A DNA stretch of 64,000 bases, taken from NCBI GenBank assembly GCA_019787685.1, contig JAHNUO010000015.1:744001-808000 (forward strand), read 5' to 3'. This document shows, one piece after another, positions 46,460 through 58,800 of the stretch. Each line of letters begins with the position of its first letter. The stretch's first letter is position 1. The notes beneath the pieces were generated by a model. That model was not told the DNA's origin. It did no database searches and worked only from the letters and a program-made list of their open reading frames with translations. The DNA is from Chiua virens. Lineage: Eukaryota; Basidiomycota; Agaricomycetes; Boletales; Boletaceae. The position numbers were made by a program, and so were the translations under genes.

Positions 46460-47308
46460 TCATGTAGTATATGCAGGGTCGTCGATGCTCTGAATGGTAT
46501 ACGTGACATTGAACAAATTCCTTGCAATAAACCTGCCGTCTGTGCACGCTCATCAGTATCCACAACCAAATCAAGCACCCCGTGCAGTCGAGAATCGAAC
46601 ACGCCAAATACTCACTGTCCTCGTCGTTGTTCTCCGCACGCCAGATGGCCTCGTCTATGTCCTTGACGACGCCCGTCTGGACGTGCCGCTTGACCAAACG
46701 CGTTCTGGCGCGTGCGGTGCATCGATCTGGATCCACCACCGCTCGTCCATCTGTACAGCAGCCTCCCGCCACGGCTCGACGTCGAGCATGGTGTACAGTC
46801 CCTCGACGACGACGACGCGGTGACAAGGATGGATCGCGACGGCGTCAGGCGTGGGGTCTTTGAGGGCGTGATCGAAACGCGGGGGCGTAGGTGTACGTTG
46901 GTATCGTTGGGCGGGGTGACGGTGCTTGGGAGGGGCACGCGCAGACGGGTGATGAAGGCGAGGTAGGCGTGGGCGTCGAACGTCCAGTGGCTGCCGCGAC
47001 GGTCGTGTGCGTGTTGGGGATCGTCCATGGCATCGAGCTGGGCGCGGGTGACTGTGCCAGCCGTCGAGGTTGGTGAGGATCGCTTTGGTGTGGTTGGTGT
47101 GGGCGAGTAGGACGTTGACAGCGATCGACGAGGCGGGTGGCAAAGGTGGTTTTCCCAGACGCGGGGACGCCTGCGATAGCAATCAAGAGTCGCGCGGTCT
47201 CGGGAACGCTGTAGCGTTGTCAACTTCAGATTCAATTTGGATGTTTCTGACTGACGTGGCGAGTTTGTCGACGATGAACTGGGCACGTTCGACGAGGTCG
47301 TCGTCCAT
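46460..47308 (-). pseudogene. P-loop kinase of uridine kinase/YFH7 type, frame-broken
   Basis: A predicted ATP-dependent small-molecule kinase related to uridine kinase and yeast Yfh7. It begins MDDDLVERAQFIVDKLATSV (ATG 47306-47308). The Walker A loop is AIAGVPASGKTTFATRLVDR. Later parts are LTNLDGW, TRAQLDAMDDPQHAHDRRGS, HWTFDAHAYLAFITRLRVPL, FDHALKDPTPDAV, VVVVEGLYTMLDVEPWREAA, RLVKRHVQTGVVKDIDEAIW and the tail NLFNVTYTIQSIDDPAYTT (stop 46460-46462). These motifs lie in changing frames. One extra base occurs at 47120 and at 47053, and one base seems missing near 47190, 46885 and 46707. Five breaks in about 800 bp make it a likely pseudogene, although sequencing error in a GC-rich tract is possible. 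A more decayed relic lies at 42.6-43.0 kb. Confidence 0.75.
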
Positions 47309-47402
47309 TTGGATGTGGTCAGAGCGTGGGATGTAATGGACAGCCTTTTTGTATTCAGTACTTGCCGCAGCTTCTTTCTTGTACATTTCATTGTATATAC
47401 CA

Positions 47403-50400
47403 TATGAACGAGTTACCCCACGGAGTCGAGCTGAGACGGTACGTCGAGAACGCTTGTTGCCTAGTGACCATCTGATGCGTTTCCCCAGTGCGAATCCAAG
47501 CACCATCCAAGGACAAAGTGCTCGTCGGCTATCAGGGCTGGTAAGTCCCGTTCACATTCAAGATCCCAGCGTGAGTAGACACGCCCTGAACCAGGTTTAC
47601 CTGTGCCGGGGATGGCGAGCCCATCGGTCCAGGTAGGTTTCTTCCTCCCGCCATTCGATGATCCCTCATCGCGATCGACAGGTCCATCACGGCTGGCTTC
47701 ACTGGTTTCAACGCTCCCATGCCTAGTGGCGGACGTCCCAACACCGATCTCTGGCCCGATATCTCCGAGTACGACACCTCCGAACTGTACCCTGCACCCG
47801 GTCTCACCACGTCCTCGCACGATCCTGTCCATCTCTTTTCATCCCGCCACCCCAGGACCGTGCAACGGCATTTTCACTGGATGGCACTCCATGACGTCGA
47901 CGGTGCGTTCTTGCAGCGGTTCGCGGGTCAGTGTGAGGTCAAGCCAGGAAACATTGGGATTCGGGATTTGAGGGACGAGATTGGGAAACGCGTACGAGAG
48001 GCTGCAGAAGCGGAGGGCCGTGTATTTGCCATCATGTACGTCGTTAAACACTTTCTTCTAAACCGAGGCGTTGAATTTTGATTAGGTACGACGTCTCGGG
48101 TGTGTCACCGGACAAGATCCAGAACATCCTAGAGCAAGACTGGTTGCATCTCCTCCGTGACCAGCGTGTCCTCGACAGCCCAAATTACCTGCACGAGCAG
48201 GGAAGACCCGTTGTCGCACTCTGGGGTGCGTCTCTGGCTGCGGCCTCCAGCCTTGTCTCATCCTTCGTGTTTCAGGATTCGGTTTAAATGGACGGAATCA
48301 CACACCCGACCTCGTGCGTGCAATCACCGCGTTTTTCCGTTCGTCTATCCCTGGGGGCGTCTATCTCATGGCCGGCACACCCGGGCATTGGCGAACTTCG
48401 AGTTCTGACGCAGATCGGAATCCAGCATTTTTACAGGTTTGGACGGAGTGCTTTGATGCCATCAGTCCGTGGACAGTCGGACGATACGGAAATGAAGAAG
48501 AGGCAGACCGATGGGGCGAAGAACGCGTCAAAACGGACGCTGACTATCTGAAAAGGCTCGAAGCCGAAGGCAGGCGAAAAGTGGACTATATTCCTGTCCT
48601 GTTCCCTGGAGGAAGCGTTCGTCATTCTTTTTCCGACCGATGATGTGATGGATGATGAGGCAACGTTCGCGTATACTATAGGGATTCAATCTTTCGGAAG
48701 GCAAGTGGGGGATGAATGACATACGCCGAAATGGGGGTCAATTTTTGTGGCGGCAGATATACAATGCACGCCTTGCGGGTGTGCGTACAATCTACTGTGC
48801 TATGTGGGACGAGTGCGTTTTTTTTTCATGCTCTGCTTTCACCAAATTCGAAGTCTCATAACGAACCCACTCAGATATGACGAAGGCACTGCGTTAATGC
48901 CCGTCGTGTCCTATTCATCACAATTACCTGTTCACCCCTCCTTCCGATTCGTGGCGCTCGACGCTGATGGCTATGATCTCCCGTCGGATTGGTACATGCG
49001 TATTGCCGGGTTTGCAGCCGAGGCGTTCCACGGGGAACGTACATTGCAGGACACGTTCCCAGTGAAGGAGTTACAAGATTATTGGAGCACGAGACCGCGG
49101 TATGAGAGCGGTAAGACCGAGGAACATAAACGCCAGGACTGACGTTGACGGCATCACGCGTGCGGTGCAACAATGGGAGGTCTCAGATGTCCCGAACGAA
49201 GCGCCACCGCCGTACAGCTTGGAGGATACGCATGCACAGCAGGGACAAACGTCGAATGCGGGTGGGAGACCCCCGATGCCCCACCAAACACACCCTTCCT
49301 CGAGTCACTCGTCGTTCTCGGGTACTGCAGGCGCTGCAGCAGTGACGCTAGGAGCGGTCGCGGTCGCGCATACGCTGTCCAGTGGAAGCGCGAGGAGCAG
49401 CCAGTCTGCCTCGCCGAGACCATCACGGCTGCCGCCGCCAGTGCACAGGACCTCTCGTCCGTCCACCACGACACTGCCTCCGCCGGTCGACAAATCATCT
49501 CATCCTTCAGCGTCATTGGCATCCTCGCCGCTGTCACCCGTCGGCATGTCGTCTCGTCCGTCGTCGACAACGCCGTATCGCCCTGCAGATATCGTCCTGT
49601 CTCCGCCACTGCCCCCCCGTCGACCGTCGACCGCGTACGATAGCAGGCCTTATGGACACGGCGCTCATTTCCCCGACCCTGGCGTCTCGGCATACCTTCC
49701 AGGACGAGCGCCCTCTGTCGGACAAGGTGCCTACCCCGGGTCGCTGACGTTCCCCGCTGCCCCCGTGCCGGCACCGTTTGAGCGGGGCCGCTCCCGTTCG
49801 CGGTCGAGGTCGAGGTCGAGGTCGCATTCCCGCTCGCACTCACGCGCGCACCGACATGGGAAGCATAAGCGACGGTCGCGTTCCCGGTCGGGATCACCGG
49901 TGCGGTATGGGATTGGACCGCATGGGCACGGACATCATGGGCATGGACACGGGCATGGGTCTGTTCTTGGTGTGCCGGGTGGACTGTATCATGCACATTC
50001 TGAGGGGGGGTATAGGCCGCCTCCACCTGGTCCGCCACCACCACCTGGTACCGCTGGGACATGCAATGTCGGCGGGGCCTGCGTACGCGCCTGGACATGG
50101 ACAGAGTATGTATGCGGGGCCGTATCCGACACAGGGGTGGTATGATCCCAATGGGATACAAGGGCACGGGTATGTACCGCGTAGGTGATTTCTGGCTCGT
50201 GTGTGGCGTTGTGCTGACGTGGATTAGACCCATCGTCGTCGCCGTATTATGCGTCGTATGGACCTGGTGCTGGTGGGCCGTCGTCCGGCGGGCCTGCAGG
50301 CGCTGGGAACTGGCGGAGGGTTAGCGGGGAACATCGCGTCAGCGTTGCAAGCGGTGGAAGGGATCGCGGGGAAGCAGAGGCGAAAGCAGCTGGAGAAGAC

Positions 50401-50499
50401 GGTCAAGACGTTGACCAACTGTGAGTCGATTTGTCTCTCATGTTTACATTTTCTGATCACTTTGCAGCGGGAAGCACGTTGTTCAATAAGCTCAAGTAG
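47403..50499 (+). CDS. GH99/GH71-like protein with SR- and Pro-rich tail
   Basis: The N-terminal half matches a GH71/GH99-like family often annotated as xylosidase/arabinosidase; its true substrate is unknown. Motifs are KVLVGYQGW (47500), FTCAGDGEPIGP, MPSGGRPNTDLWPDISEYD, HPRTVQRHFHWMALHDVDGA, FLQRFAGQCEVK, VFAIMYDVSG, PNYLHEQGRPVVALWGFGL, YLMAGTPGHWRTSSSDADRN, GKWGMNDIRRNGGQFLWRQI and GTALMPVVS, ending in DYWSTRPRYES (49100). There is no signal peptide. The tail continues PPPYSLED, then Ser/Pro repeats, an RS/HS block (49790-49860), a GHGHGHGH block, a Tyr/Gly/Pro-rich part, and a helical end AGKQRRKQLEKTVKTLTN..SGSTLFNKLK. This tail type occurs in mushroom relatives. Extra bases appear at about 47684, 47709, 49140, 50056-50058 and 50305-50307. 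The start is uncertain (47403 ATG or nearby). Confidence 0.8.
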
Positions 50500-50661
50500 A
50501 TACGGTTGTAGTGTATGAATCCATAAGACCATAGCGTTCCATGTGTGTAAAACGTCCTAGACATGGTATGAAAGAAACGTGGCATGGATATAAATACAGA
50601 AAAGTAAACAAAAAAGAATTCCATTGTTTATTCAAAAAAAAAAAAAAACCAAGAAAGAATT
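50500..50661. terminator. Convergent 3' region with A-run
   Basis: A 162-bp spacer between two genes that converge. It is AT-rich and holds about 15 consecutive A (50634-50648). It probably contains the polyadenylation sites of both genes. Confidence 0.45.
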
Positions 50662-52006
50662 TCAGACCATGACGAGTCTGCCCATGACGTAAGTACCGCC
50701 GTTGACGAGGCCGAGATTCATGACGTCCTTTCCGCCAAGGCCGATTCCCGGGCCGGGCAGTGTACCTTTCCAGCCACACGGATGGTACGGCAACACGCCC
50801 ACGTTTTCGTCCCACGAGTTGCGTTCCTCGATCCACTCCTCCGTCACTGGGTCCTTGTATGCCGTCACGGGCGGAAGCGGGACGGACGTCGGCTTGGTAT
50901 ACTCCGCCGGAGTGATGTTGAAATCGGCCAGCGATTGGGGGATCCACTGGGAAGGGCGACGGTGCGCGACGACGGCGTTTGGCGGGGGGTTTAGGACGAT
51001 TGGGTGGGGGAGTCTGGGGGAGTGCTTGGGTCGCTGTCGCGGGTGCGTTTCTGGGTGCGTGGCGCGGGGGGGCTACTGACGGTGCTGGCGGGGCGATCGA
51101 CGGTGGGGGGTGTGCTTGGGGTCGCGCTCGCGGTGGTGGAGGCGGTCATCTGGACACGGTTGGCTGCGTTGACGGGTTTGAGGATGCACCGTTTGACGTG
51201 TCGGTTGAGGTTGGACGCGACACCGAAACGACGACCGCAGGTATCGCACACGAACGCTGCGAGAAACGTGTCAGGGCGGGAGGGCAGAGGGTGTGGGCAC
51301 GCACCTTTTTCGCCGGTGTGGACGAGGAGGTGCTGTTGGGGAGGTGAGTAGGGGTGGATTTATAGGCGGGGAGACGGACCTTGCGGAGGGTCGAGGGCCT
51401 GTCGAAGGACTTTTCGCACATCCAGCAGCCGTGCTTCTTCTCGCGAGGACGGGGACCTGAGCCTTCCTGCTTGGATGTGCGCGAAGACGCGGCGCGGGAA
51501 TTGGTTGCGCATGCATTGCGGATGGATTGGGTGATGTCCGAGCTCGTCGCGGAGGTGGTGGTGGTGGTGTGTGAGGAGGAGGAGTACGAGGGGGATGCGT
51601 CTGGCGGTGCGGACATGGCAGGGAGGATGGGTTTGTTGGCTGGGGCAGGGTAGTCGTAGTGGAGTGGTTGGGGGAGGAGGAAGGGGAGTGTGTCAGACCA
51701 GTCGTAATGAGCGTGACCGCCAGCGATCGTTTTGAATCCGGAGAGGGAGGGAGGGATGTCGAGGGAGCGGAGAGACGCGGACGAGTCGTAGGAGGGAGCG
51801 TAGATGGAAGATCGGTCGAGGAAGCGCGAAAACGGATCCGGCGAAGCAAGCGACGGATCCGGCTGGTGTGAGTGCGAGGTGCTCCTGGAACGCCGTCTGC
51901 GGCTGGAACGCGGCAAGTTGGGAACCGCCTTGGCTTTGCATGACTTGGCGGTGACGACGAGGGGGAAACGGGATGGGGAATGGGATGGGGTCGCTGGTTC
52001 GGGCAT
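50662..52006 (-). CDS. C2H2 zinc-finger protein (predicted transcription factor)
   Basis: The start is MPEPATPSHSPSRFPLVVTA (ATG 52004-52006). A long Ser/Pro-rich region follows, then two adjacent C2H2 fingers: CWMCEKSFDRPSTLRK (about 51440) continuing through HTGEKA to CDTCGRRFGVASNLNRHVKR (about 51245). An intron (about 51385-51325) splits the first finger. A Thr/Ser/Pro linker follows, then a conserved tail: WIPQSLADFNITPAEYTKP, EEWIEERNSWDENVGVLPYH and PCGWKGTLPGPGIGLGGKDV (about 50960-50700), ending at TGA 50662-50664. The tail is shared by a group of mushroom zinc-finger proteins. Near 51000 the frame shifts by one base, which could be an unseen short intron or an indel. The gene is divergent from the RSC gene. 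TTTATATACACG lies just upstream of its ATG. DNA targets are unknown. Confidence 0.85.
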
Positions 52007-52423
52007 GGGTTTATATACACGGACATATGGACGACGTTGAAAACGTGTTGTTTACGATTAGCATTCAGGTTCAGCGACACGGTGTCCGTTCCTGCGTCCC
52101 CGAAGCCATCGAAGTCCGAACACGCGCACCCCTCTCTTGACATCGATCGTGATGTGATGGAAACGACTTTCACGGCGGAAACGGGGAATACTATCCCTGG
52201 AACGGTCCTGCCTCGTGGTCAGGTCGTACAACATCGATTTCCCTTTCCGCGCGGCAAAAGAGGGTTCTATCCAACCACACAATCAAGCCACGTTCATCGA
52301 CGATCCCTACAAAAGACATCTTTGCAGTCGGATGTGTTTGTTCTTGTTAGATTCCAAGGCCCTTGCACAACTCGACCAAACAACCTCCTTCATTCGACTC
52401 CGTCTTCGACGTTGTCTTCAGAA
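52007..52423. promoter_or_regulatory. Divergent promoter, zinc finger and RSC genes
   Basis: A 417-bp intergenic region between two divergent starts. A TATATAAA-like motif for the minus strand lies at 52011-52018. Short plus-strand frames show no family pattern. Confidence 0.4.
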
Positions 52424-55400
52424 ATGCCAATTACGTCTGCACAGAAAGCCGCCATCGAGGAAATTATCGATGTTCTTCGTTGCCACAACACCGGCGCGTG
52501 GCAAACGTCAACTCGCAGGCATGTTCATGGAATTGGTCGATAGGGCGGACTGGCCTGAGTATTACGAGGTACTTTATTCGATCCACCGCTTTGCCTGCTT
52601 TAGACCCTCCCCCTTAGATCATTCCCGAACCACGCTGTATCAATGGCGTGAGAGCCAGCGTGGAGAAAAACCGATACAAGGACCCAATCAACGCCTATAC
52701 CGACCTCTCCCTCGTGTTCTGGAACGCCTTGTTCTACAATGAACCAGGCAGTCAAATTGCATTAGATGCCGAAACCCTCAAAGTGTGTCATCATTCTCGC
52801 GTTTCCTCTGCCTTATCCGAGGACCACCACGGACCTCTCCCCTTTGTCCTTCCCCTTCCCCTCCCCGCTTCTCCTTTCAGCCCCTTTTCTTTAGCCGGCT
52901 TGTCCTCCCGATCTGACAATGTCCCTTTCCCTTTTGGCAGAACGTGCTGGAGACTGAATGGCAGAAGCGCCCCGTGCTTCCCACTCCACGCCACTCACCA
53001 CCCCCTTCCTCGCCTCAAAAGGTTCACGGAACCCTTCCTAATCCGCCGCCGCAGTCTGATCCGTCCAAATCGACCCATCTCACTGCTAAACAAAGCTCAT
53101 CGGCACAACCCGCCCCCCCTGCGTCTGGAACCATGTCCACGAATGCACATCTACCATCCAAACCTGCCCCACCACGTCCCACCACTCCCGTGCAACCCCC
53201 CTCCCCAGACGTGATGGACGTCGACGTCCAGGGCATGTCGCCTGAACCGGACGGTCAGACCGACACGACGGCTGCTGCTGCTGCCGGAGAAGATAGAGAC
53301 GGCGATAGCGAGGCGATCATCCGCCAGCTCGAGAAAACCCTGCCACGTTGGGAAGGCCTTGGGGATCTGGGATGGATGTCCGAGGTGACCCAGGTGTGTT
53401 CCTGCTGTTCAATCCAATACAGCGCTTCGTTCCCCTTTGTCGCCTCTTTCTGTCTTTTTTTCTATTCGTCTTCTCGAATCGAATATGAATGACATGGGTT
53501 ATTACGCATATAGGAGCGACGATTGGAAATCGTGGTGGCGATCAAGAGCCACAAGGACGTCGTGTACGTCTTACCGGTGATCTCTTTATTTTATTTTATT
53601 TTGTGGCTGACCAAGTCGTGATATCGTGAAATAAACCCGCGTTCTCCAGCGGAAATCGTTTGGCTGTTGCTCTCGAGGCTTGTCCCCGAGGAGTCCACGT
53701 CCCCCCCTTTACCCTACCAAGTAAGGTCATTCCTTCACCGTGAATATGTCTGAAACCACCCTTTCCACGCACAGTCTCCCTTGTCCCTTGCGCTGATCGA
53801 GGTGTGTGCATTTGTGCGCTGTGTTACCTCCGCTGGACAAGGCCGTCGTTGCAGGATCGCGTTCGATCGGCTTCCTACGCTTCTTCAAAGGATTTTGATC
53901 TCGACATGGCACGATTGTTTGAGAAAGCACGTCGGTTCCATGAACCATGTACGGAACCCTACGGCCATGTCCTCGTCCTCCAGGTAAGGCTATCATATCC
54001 GCTCTCATGCTGTTTGGTTCGTGGATGATCATGTACCGATTGGCACACGTACACCCATACATGCATATGCATACGCAACATCGGAAATGATTCGCTAGCG
54101 ACTCTACCAGGCACTCACCTCCCCTCTCTCCGCCCTCTGGTCCACCGTACACGTCCCCTACTCATTTTGCTTCCATCCGCGCCGGACCCGGCACTGCCCG
54201 CCCCCTGCATACCGCTTCAGACGCAGACGGGGTGCCTGGCATCACCACTTTTCGCGTCTCGACCAAAGATCGCACTTTTGTGGACGAGGTGCACTATAAA
54301 GGATGGACGATTCGACTAGCGGATTGGCTACACCTGAGTAATCCCGACGATCCGAGTCGGCCGATTGTGGGGCATGTGTTCAAGTGCTGGATCTCGGATG
54401 AAGTGTGGGTGGTTCTGTTCTCTTTACTACCTTTTTAGTTCTTTTCTCTTCACATCTTGTGGCGAAGAGGCTAATTGGAAATGGAACAGCACGAAAAAGG
54501 GTCAGCCGGGTCTTTCGATTTGTTGGTATTATCGACCTGAGCAGGTAAATCCATCCCTCGTACGGTCCTTTTTCTTTTTCTTATCTACCATGATGACGTA
54601 GACCTTCCACCTGGCCCATACGCAATTCATGGACAAGGAAGTATTTAAAACGAGTACGTTATTTCACCGATGTGGCTCGTGTCGTACTAAAAAAGCCCGT
54701 TTCTCCTCTTTTCGAAATGAAATGAAACCCGTAAAATGAAACTTCTGAACCCAACGTCGAACATACGAACGTCGCTCGTCATTTATTTTTAAAAACAATG
54801 AAAAAAAGGTCTCTTCGCAGACCACCCTGTCGAAGACGTGCTTGAAAAAATCGCCGTTCAATTCACCGCCCGACATATCCGCGGACGTCCCAGTCCCCCG
54901 TTTTGGTATCCCGGATGGCCCCTCTACGTCTGCCACTCTCGGTACAACGAACGCGAACGCGTGTTTGTCAAGATCAAGAACTGGGCGAGCTGTATCCCCG
55001 AAGAAGTACGCAAAAAGGACGACTTCATGCCAATCCACGCGTTCGAGCGGTTAGTGTATCCGCCCAAATTTCCGAGCCCGTTCGTCGGTGCGAGTCCTGT
55101 CAAGGGCCCGGGCGGGATCGGGGAGCCGTTGGAGAAGCCGGAGGGCGAGAAGACGGAGGGTGGTGGGACGGGTCGGAAGCGGACGAGACGGCATCCGGGG
55201 ACGGCGGAGACGGGTACGTCCAATGCGGTAGTGGCGTCCAAGATGGCTGTGAACGCGGGGACGTCGTCCGGCCTTGGCGCACTGGTTTCCAAGGCGTATC
55301 CAGGAGGTGTCTTGGTCGTCCCTGGCCCTGGGCTTGTAGCCGCCGGTGCGAGCGGGGATACCAAGGACCGGACGATGGTGACCGCGGCGGGGACGTTGAG

Positions 55401-55824
55401 TGTGCCGCCCATCGTGGATAAATTGCCACCGGAGACGAGTGCGTGTCTGTTTCTGTCTTGGTTTTTTTTTTTTTTTTGATGCGGGTTGACGGACGGTACA
55501 TAGCGGTGCATTTCGATCGGTCGCCGGATACGAACGAGGTGTTGTGGTTTTCTGCACCGCCGATGAACATGGCTAGACCGACGCCGGCGAGGCATTCGCT
55601 CACGTATTTGGCGTATTTGGCGAGGAAACGCAAGGCGGAGGATGTCGATCCGGGCAGTGAGGGTGGCGGTGAGGACGGGGATTGGTGATGGCGATGAGAG
55701 GGGGATCACGCCACGCGGACGCGGGGACGGGCAGGGGAAGGGACCTGATTGGAAGAAGGTTGCACTGCCGACAGTTGGCGAGATGATGGAGGCGGCGATG
55801 GCGGCGATGGGAGGTAGGCTTTAG
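52424..55824 (+). CDS. RSC1: RSC-type chromatin remodelling subunit (bromodomains, BAH)
   Basis: This is a nuclear subunit of the RSC remodelling complex (Rsc1/Rsc2/polybromo type). It recognises acetylated histones through its bromodomains. It starts MPITSAQKAAIEEIIDVL. Bromodomain 1 follows, with GKRQLAGMFMELVDRADWPE and SLVFWNALFYNEPGSQIALD. A Pro-rich linker and LPRWEGLGDLGWMSEVTQ lead to bromodomain 2, with DLDMARLFEKARRFHEPCTE. The BAH domain (54230-54800) contains TFVDEVHYKGWTIRLADWLH, IVGHVFKCWISDE and GLSICWYYRPEQTFH. After it come WPLYVCHSRYNERERVFVKI and a Gly/Lys-rich tail, with VLWFSAPPMNMARPTPARHS near the end and a stop at 55824. At least ten introns are present. Extra bases break the frame at about 52475, 53684-53687, 54115-54125 and 55677-55680. 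An intron carries a T-run at 55462-55477. The orthologue may be RSC1, RSC2 or RSC4-like. Confidence 0.88.
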
Positions 55825-58800
55825 GTCCTTCTTTCTTGGCTGGTTAGTTGGTGTGTTGGTTATGCGATTCGCGGGTACACAAGTGGGCGTGTTGTGTTGG
55901 TAGACACGACAAACTGGTGTGATTGGGATGGGTTTGCAGTGTTGATGGCCCTCTCGAAGCGTTGAGCCAAGACTCGGAGCACAAAGGGCTTGGCACTATC
56001 TGGGATGGTGCTAGGCCACGACGCTTGACGAACGGCACGATGTTCGTGACCGTCGCGCACAGAAGTACTTGGCTCAGCTATCTGTCCCGGCCTATGCCAG
56101 TCACTTCATTGCGGTACGCGTCTTGAGCGCTTGAGCAAAGTGACCAGATGCTGCACGCGATGCACGCGTAGTGGCGAGAATGAGATGAGTACGTATCGGC
56201 CCGTTTGACCGTCGTTGACATAATTTCATGAACGTGTCATGATCATAGCCCATCGTACTATTACACATATTGTCAGGCTACAGTTGTCTTGAGAGGGATG
56301 CGATGATAGCATAACAATGGACCTGCGGCTCCTGCTCCCGCCCGATTGACTGGCGTCGCTTACGTAATTACATAGTCCAATTGCACAACTTATCAGCGTT
56401 TTCTACGCTGTCACTTCTCAAGGAATATTCCCGTAATACCTCGCTTAGGCTCGCTTGGCTTGATTTTGAGAACTGTGATTGCAGGAGACCTTGTGCAACT
56501 GTTCACCAAGAGCTGTCAAACAGTAGCGTTACAAGCTTTTCGTGATGGGCTGGCGTGCAACTGACTGTACTGACATCATGTGTCGTGTCAAATTTAGCCA
56601 AATAGGGTTATTATCATTGACTTTTAGGCTAGTGCGCTTGGGTACTAGTGATGAAGGCATGGTGTGTCAAGTACGGCAACATCTCTGGGGCCTGTGAAGA
56701 CAATTCAGAGGCTCAGGCAGACAATGACTGGCGTGCTCTCGGACACGCGTCCGCTGTTCCGACTTGAGGCACGTCTCGATCACATTTTGAGTTCCTACAG
56801 GACATCATTCGACGACATGGCACTGTAACTTGTGATTAGTATGCTCGACGCGCCAGTGCCTTCATCGTCTTAGCAAACGTGCTTTACCCTTTCTATCCTC
56901 GCTCGAATCGAGAGGGCACATTGACCCTCTGCATTGAGGAACGACCAAGTCTGCGGTGCGTTATCATTGGTTTGCATCATGTTTTCCCCTCTTTATGGCG
57001 TCATGCCAAGGATCGCAGTGTGGAGCGATCATGGGTTACAAGTATGCGTGCACGGTCAACGGCTGGAGATGGACGACACACATAGTACCCGGGAGTCGGG
57101 AAGAAGTTGGCGGAGTGGAACGTTGTCTATGCCGACACGAGCACGTTACAGTACTTACGGATGGGTGACGAGCGCCGATGCCGAGCCGAATTGAGTCGAT
57201 GCCGGCTTTAGTGAGCATACGAGCTGATAAGCGCCCCGTATCTTTCAGAACGTGACCGGATCGCCCAAAGACTCGTCGAATGGCAACAATTTCCGAAAAG
57301 TAAGCAGTCGTGTGCTCGAATTCAGCACGGAACGGAACGGCTATGTATGAAAGACGGCCCTGCACCCTAGGTATGCAAAACTGAATATGCGCGGCTCGGG
57401 TTGGCGCCACGGTTGCGTCGGCGGTTTGTAAAGGCCACAGGGATGCACAGGATATGAGAGGTAACTTGAGAATGTAGTCACTGAGATGAAAGAAAAGATA
57501 TGCTAAGGACCCAAAGGTGCCGAAAGTCTTTCAGTTCAGGTCTCTCGGGGATCATGATGCGGCAGCCTGACAAGTTTGGCAGTGAGTCATTGTTCCGAGA
57601 AACGCACCTTCCTGCCATCCCAGGAAGAAATGAACACTGTACGGCACTTCGAGTGCAGCAGGCTGCACCCAGGGTCAGGGACGACCCGCAATCGCCGCAA
57701 CTTGAAAATGAGGCACACGGAATTTGTTGCTCGTATGAATGAGCATTCAAATTGGAGGTCTTTCATTATTGCGCACATGTAGGCGCGAAGACAGGGGGGA
57801 GTGAAATTCTGAGAGAACAGCTGAGAAATACCCACGACTTGATGTCACGATGAACAACTTTGTACCGAGGCTGTGCCACATCGCCTTTTCGGGGACTCTG
57901 CCAGTGAGTCAATGATTACAGCTCCATGTCACTCTATCTCTGCCTCGTATACATGTTTATTCCATCTAGCAGTGCCGGTGCATCCACTGCACTGGAAAAG
58001 CAAGAAGAGACATGATAACTTGGTGCTTGATCTCATTATTTTTCAAGCAAGTACTCAAATCTCTCACTGAATCTATGAACCGAATAATCATACAACCTGA
58101 ATGTGCGTGCGCCACGCAGGTGTCACAGTTCTATTCCGAAATGCGATGGTTATGCGGGCTTTACCCGCCGTCCGCATGCAACAACGATAGCCCATCTCGT
58201 AAACTCAACCACATGTCTCAGTCACAATCAGCTGATCAAGACCTACCTTGCGCTCAAGCTCCCCGGCATCTTCCAATAGAAAATTGGACTCGTTCTAGAC
58301 GTTGTACCTGGTCGTCTACGGGATTTCTAGCCCGCTGGCAAGAGAACTCTAAGGTCCAAGCTGGGGGCGACGCCACCGGTTTTGCATCAAACTCTGAAGC
58401 CTTGTGAAATTTATTCGGATGTACTCAGAAGGCATGGTTGGCCTGGTTTCCGGGTCAACTGCAACCGAACATACCTATCTAAAACAGGCCTAGGGCCCTA
58501 GGATTGTGCCGTAAATTACCTTGTAAGTGCTTATTGATCGTCGAGCTGCGCAGACGGTGCTACCAAACCAGCCTCGAAATCGCACGCTAGAACGACCATT
58601 TCTCAGTGTAAATGTGTAGGCGTCAATCTCGTATCACACCAATTGATTTCTGTCTCTTGAAGTCAGGTTACCCAAAGCGCGCGAAAGACCCTGGGGCGAG
58701 GGCCGTGGGATACAGCGGAGGAGAAAAATCTATGGATACCGGTTGGTGGCGGCAAACCGAGTGGCGCGTGCCGGAGATCAGACCGCGAACCACAAAAACA

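Noticed and set aside
49154..50233. A 359-codon minus-strand frame
   Set aside because: Antisense shadow of the RS- and GH-rich low-complexity tail. The repetitive composition keeps several frames open.
51271..52173. A 300-codon minus-strand frame overlapping the zinc-finger gene
   Set aside because: It is in another frame from the C2H2 fingers and is only Pro/Thr/Arg-rich.
54924..55709. Minus-strand frames of 168-261 codons
   Set aside because: Antisense to the conserved C-terminal part of the RSC gene. No recognisable domain.
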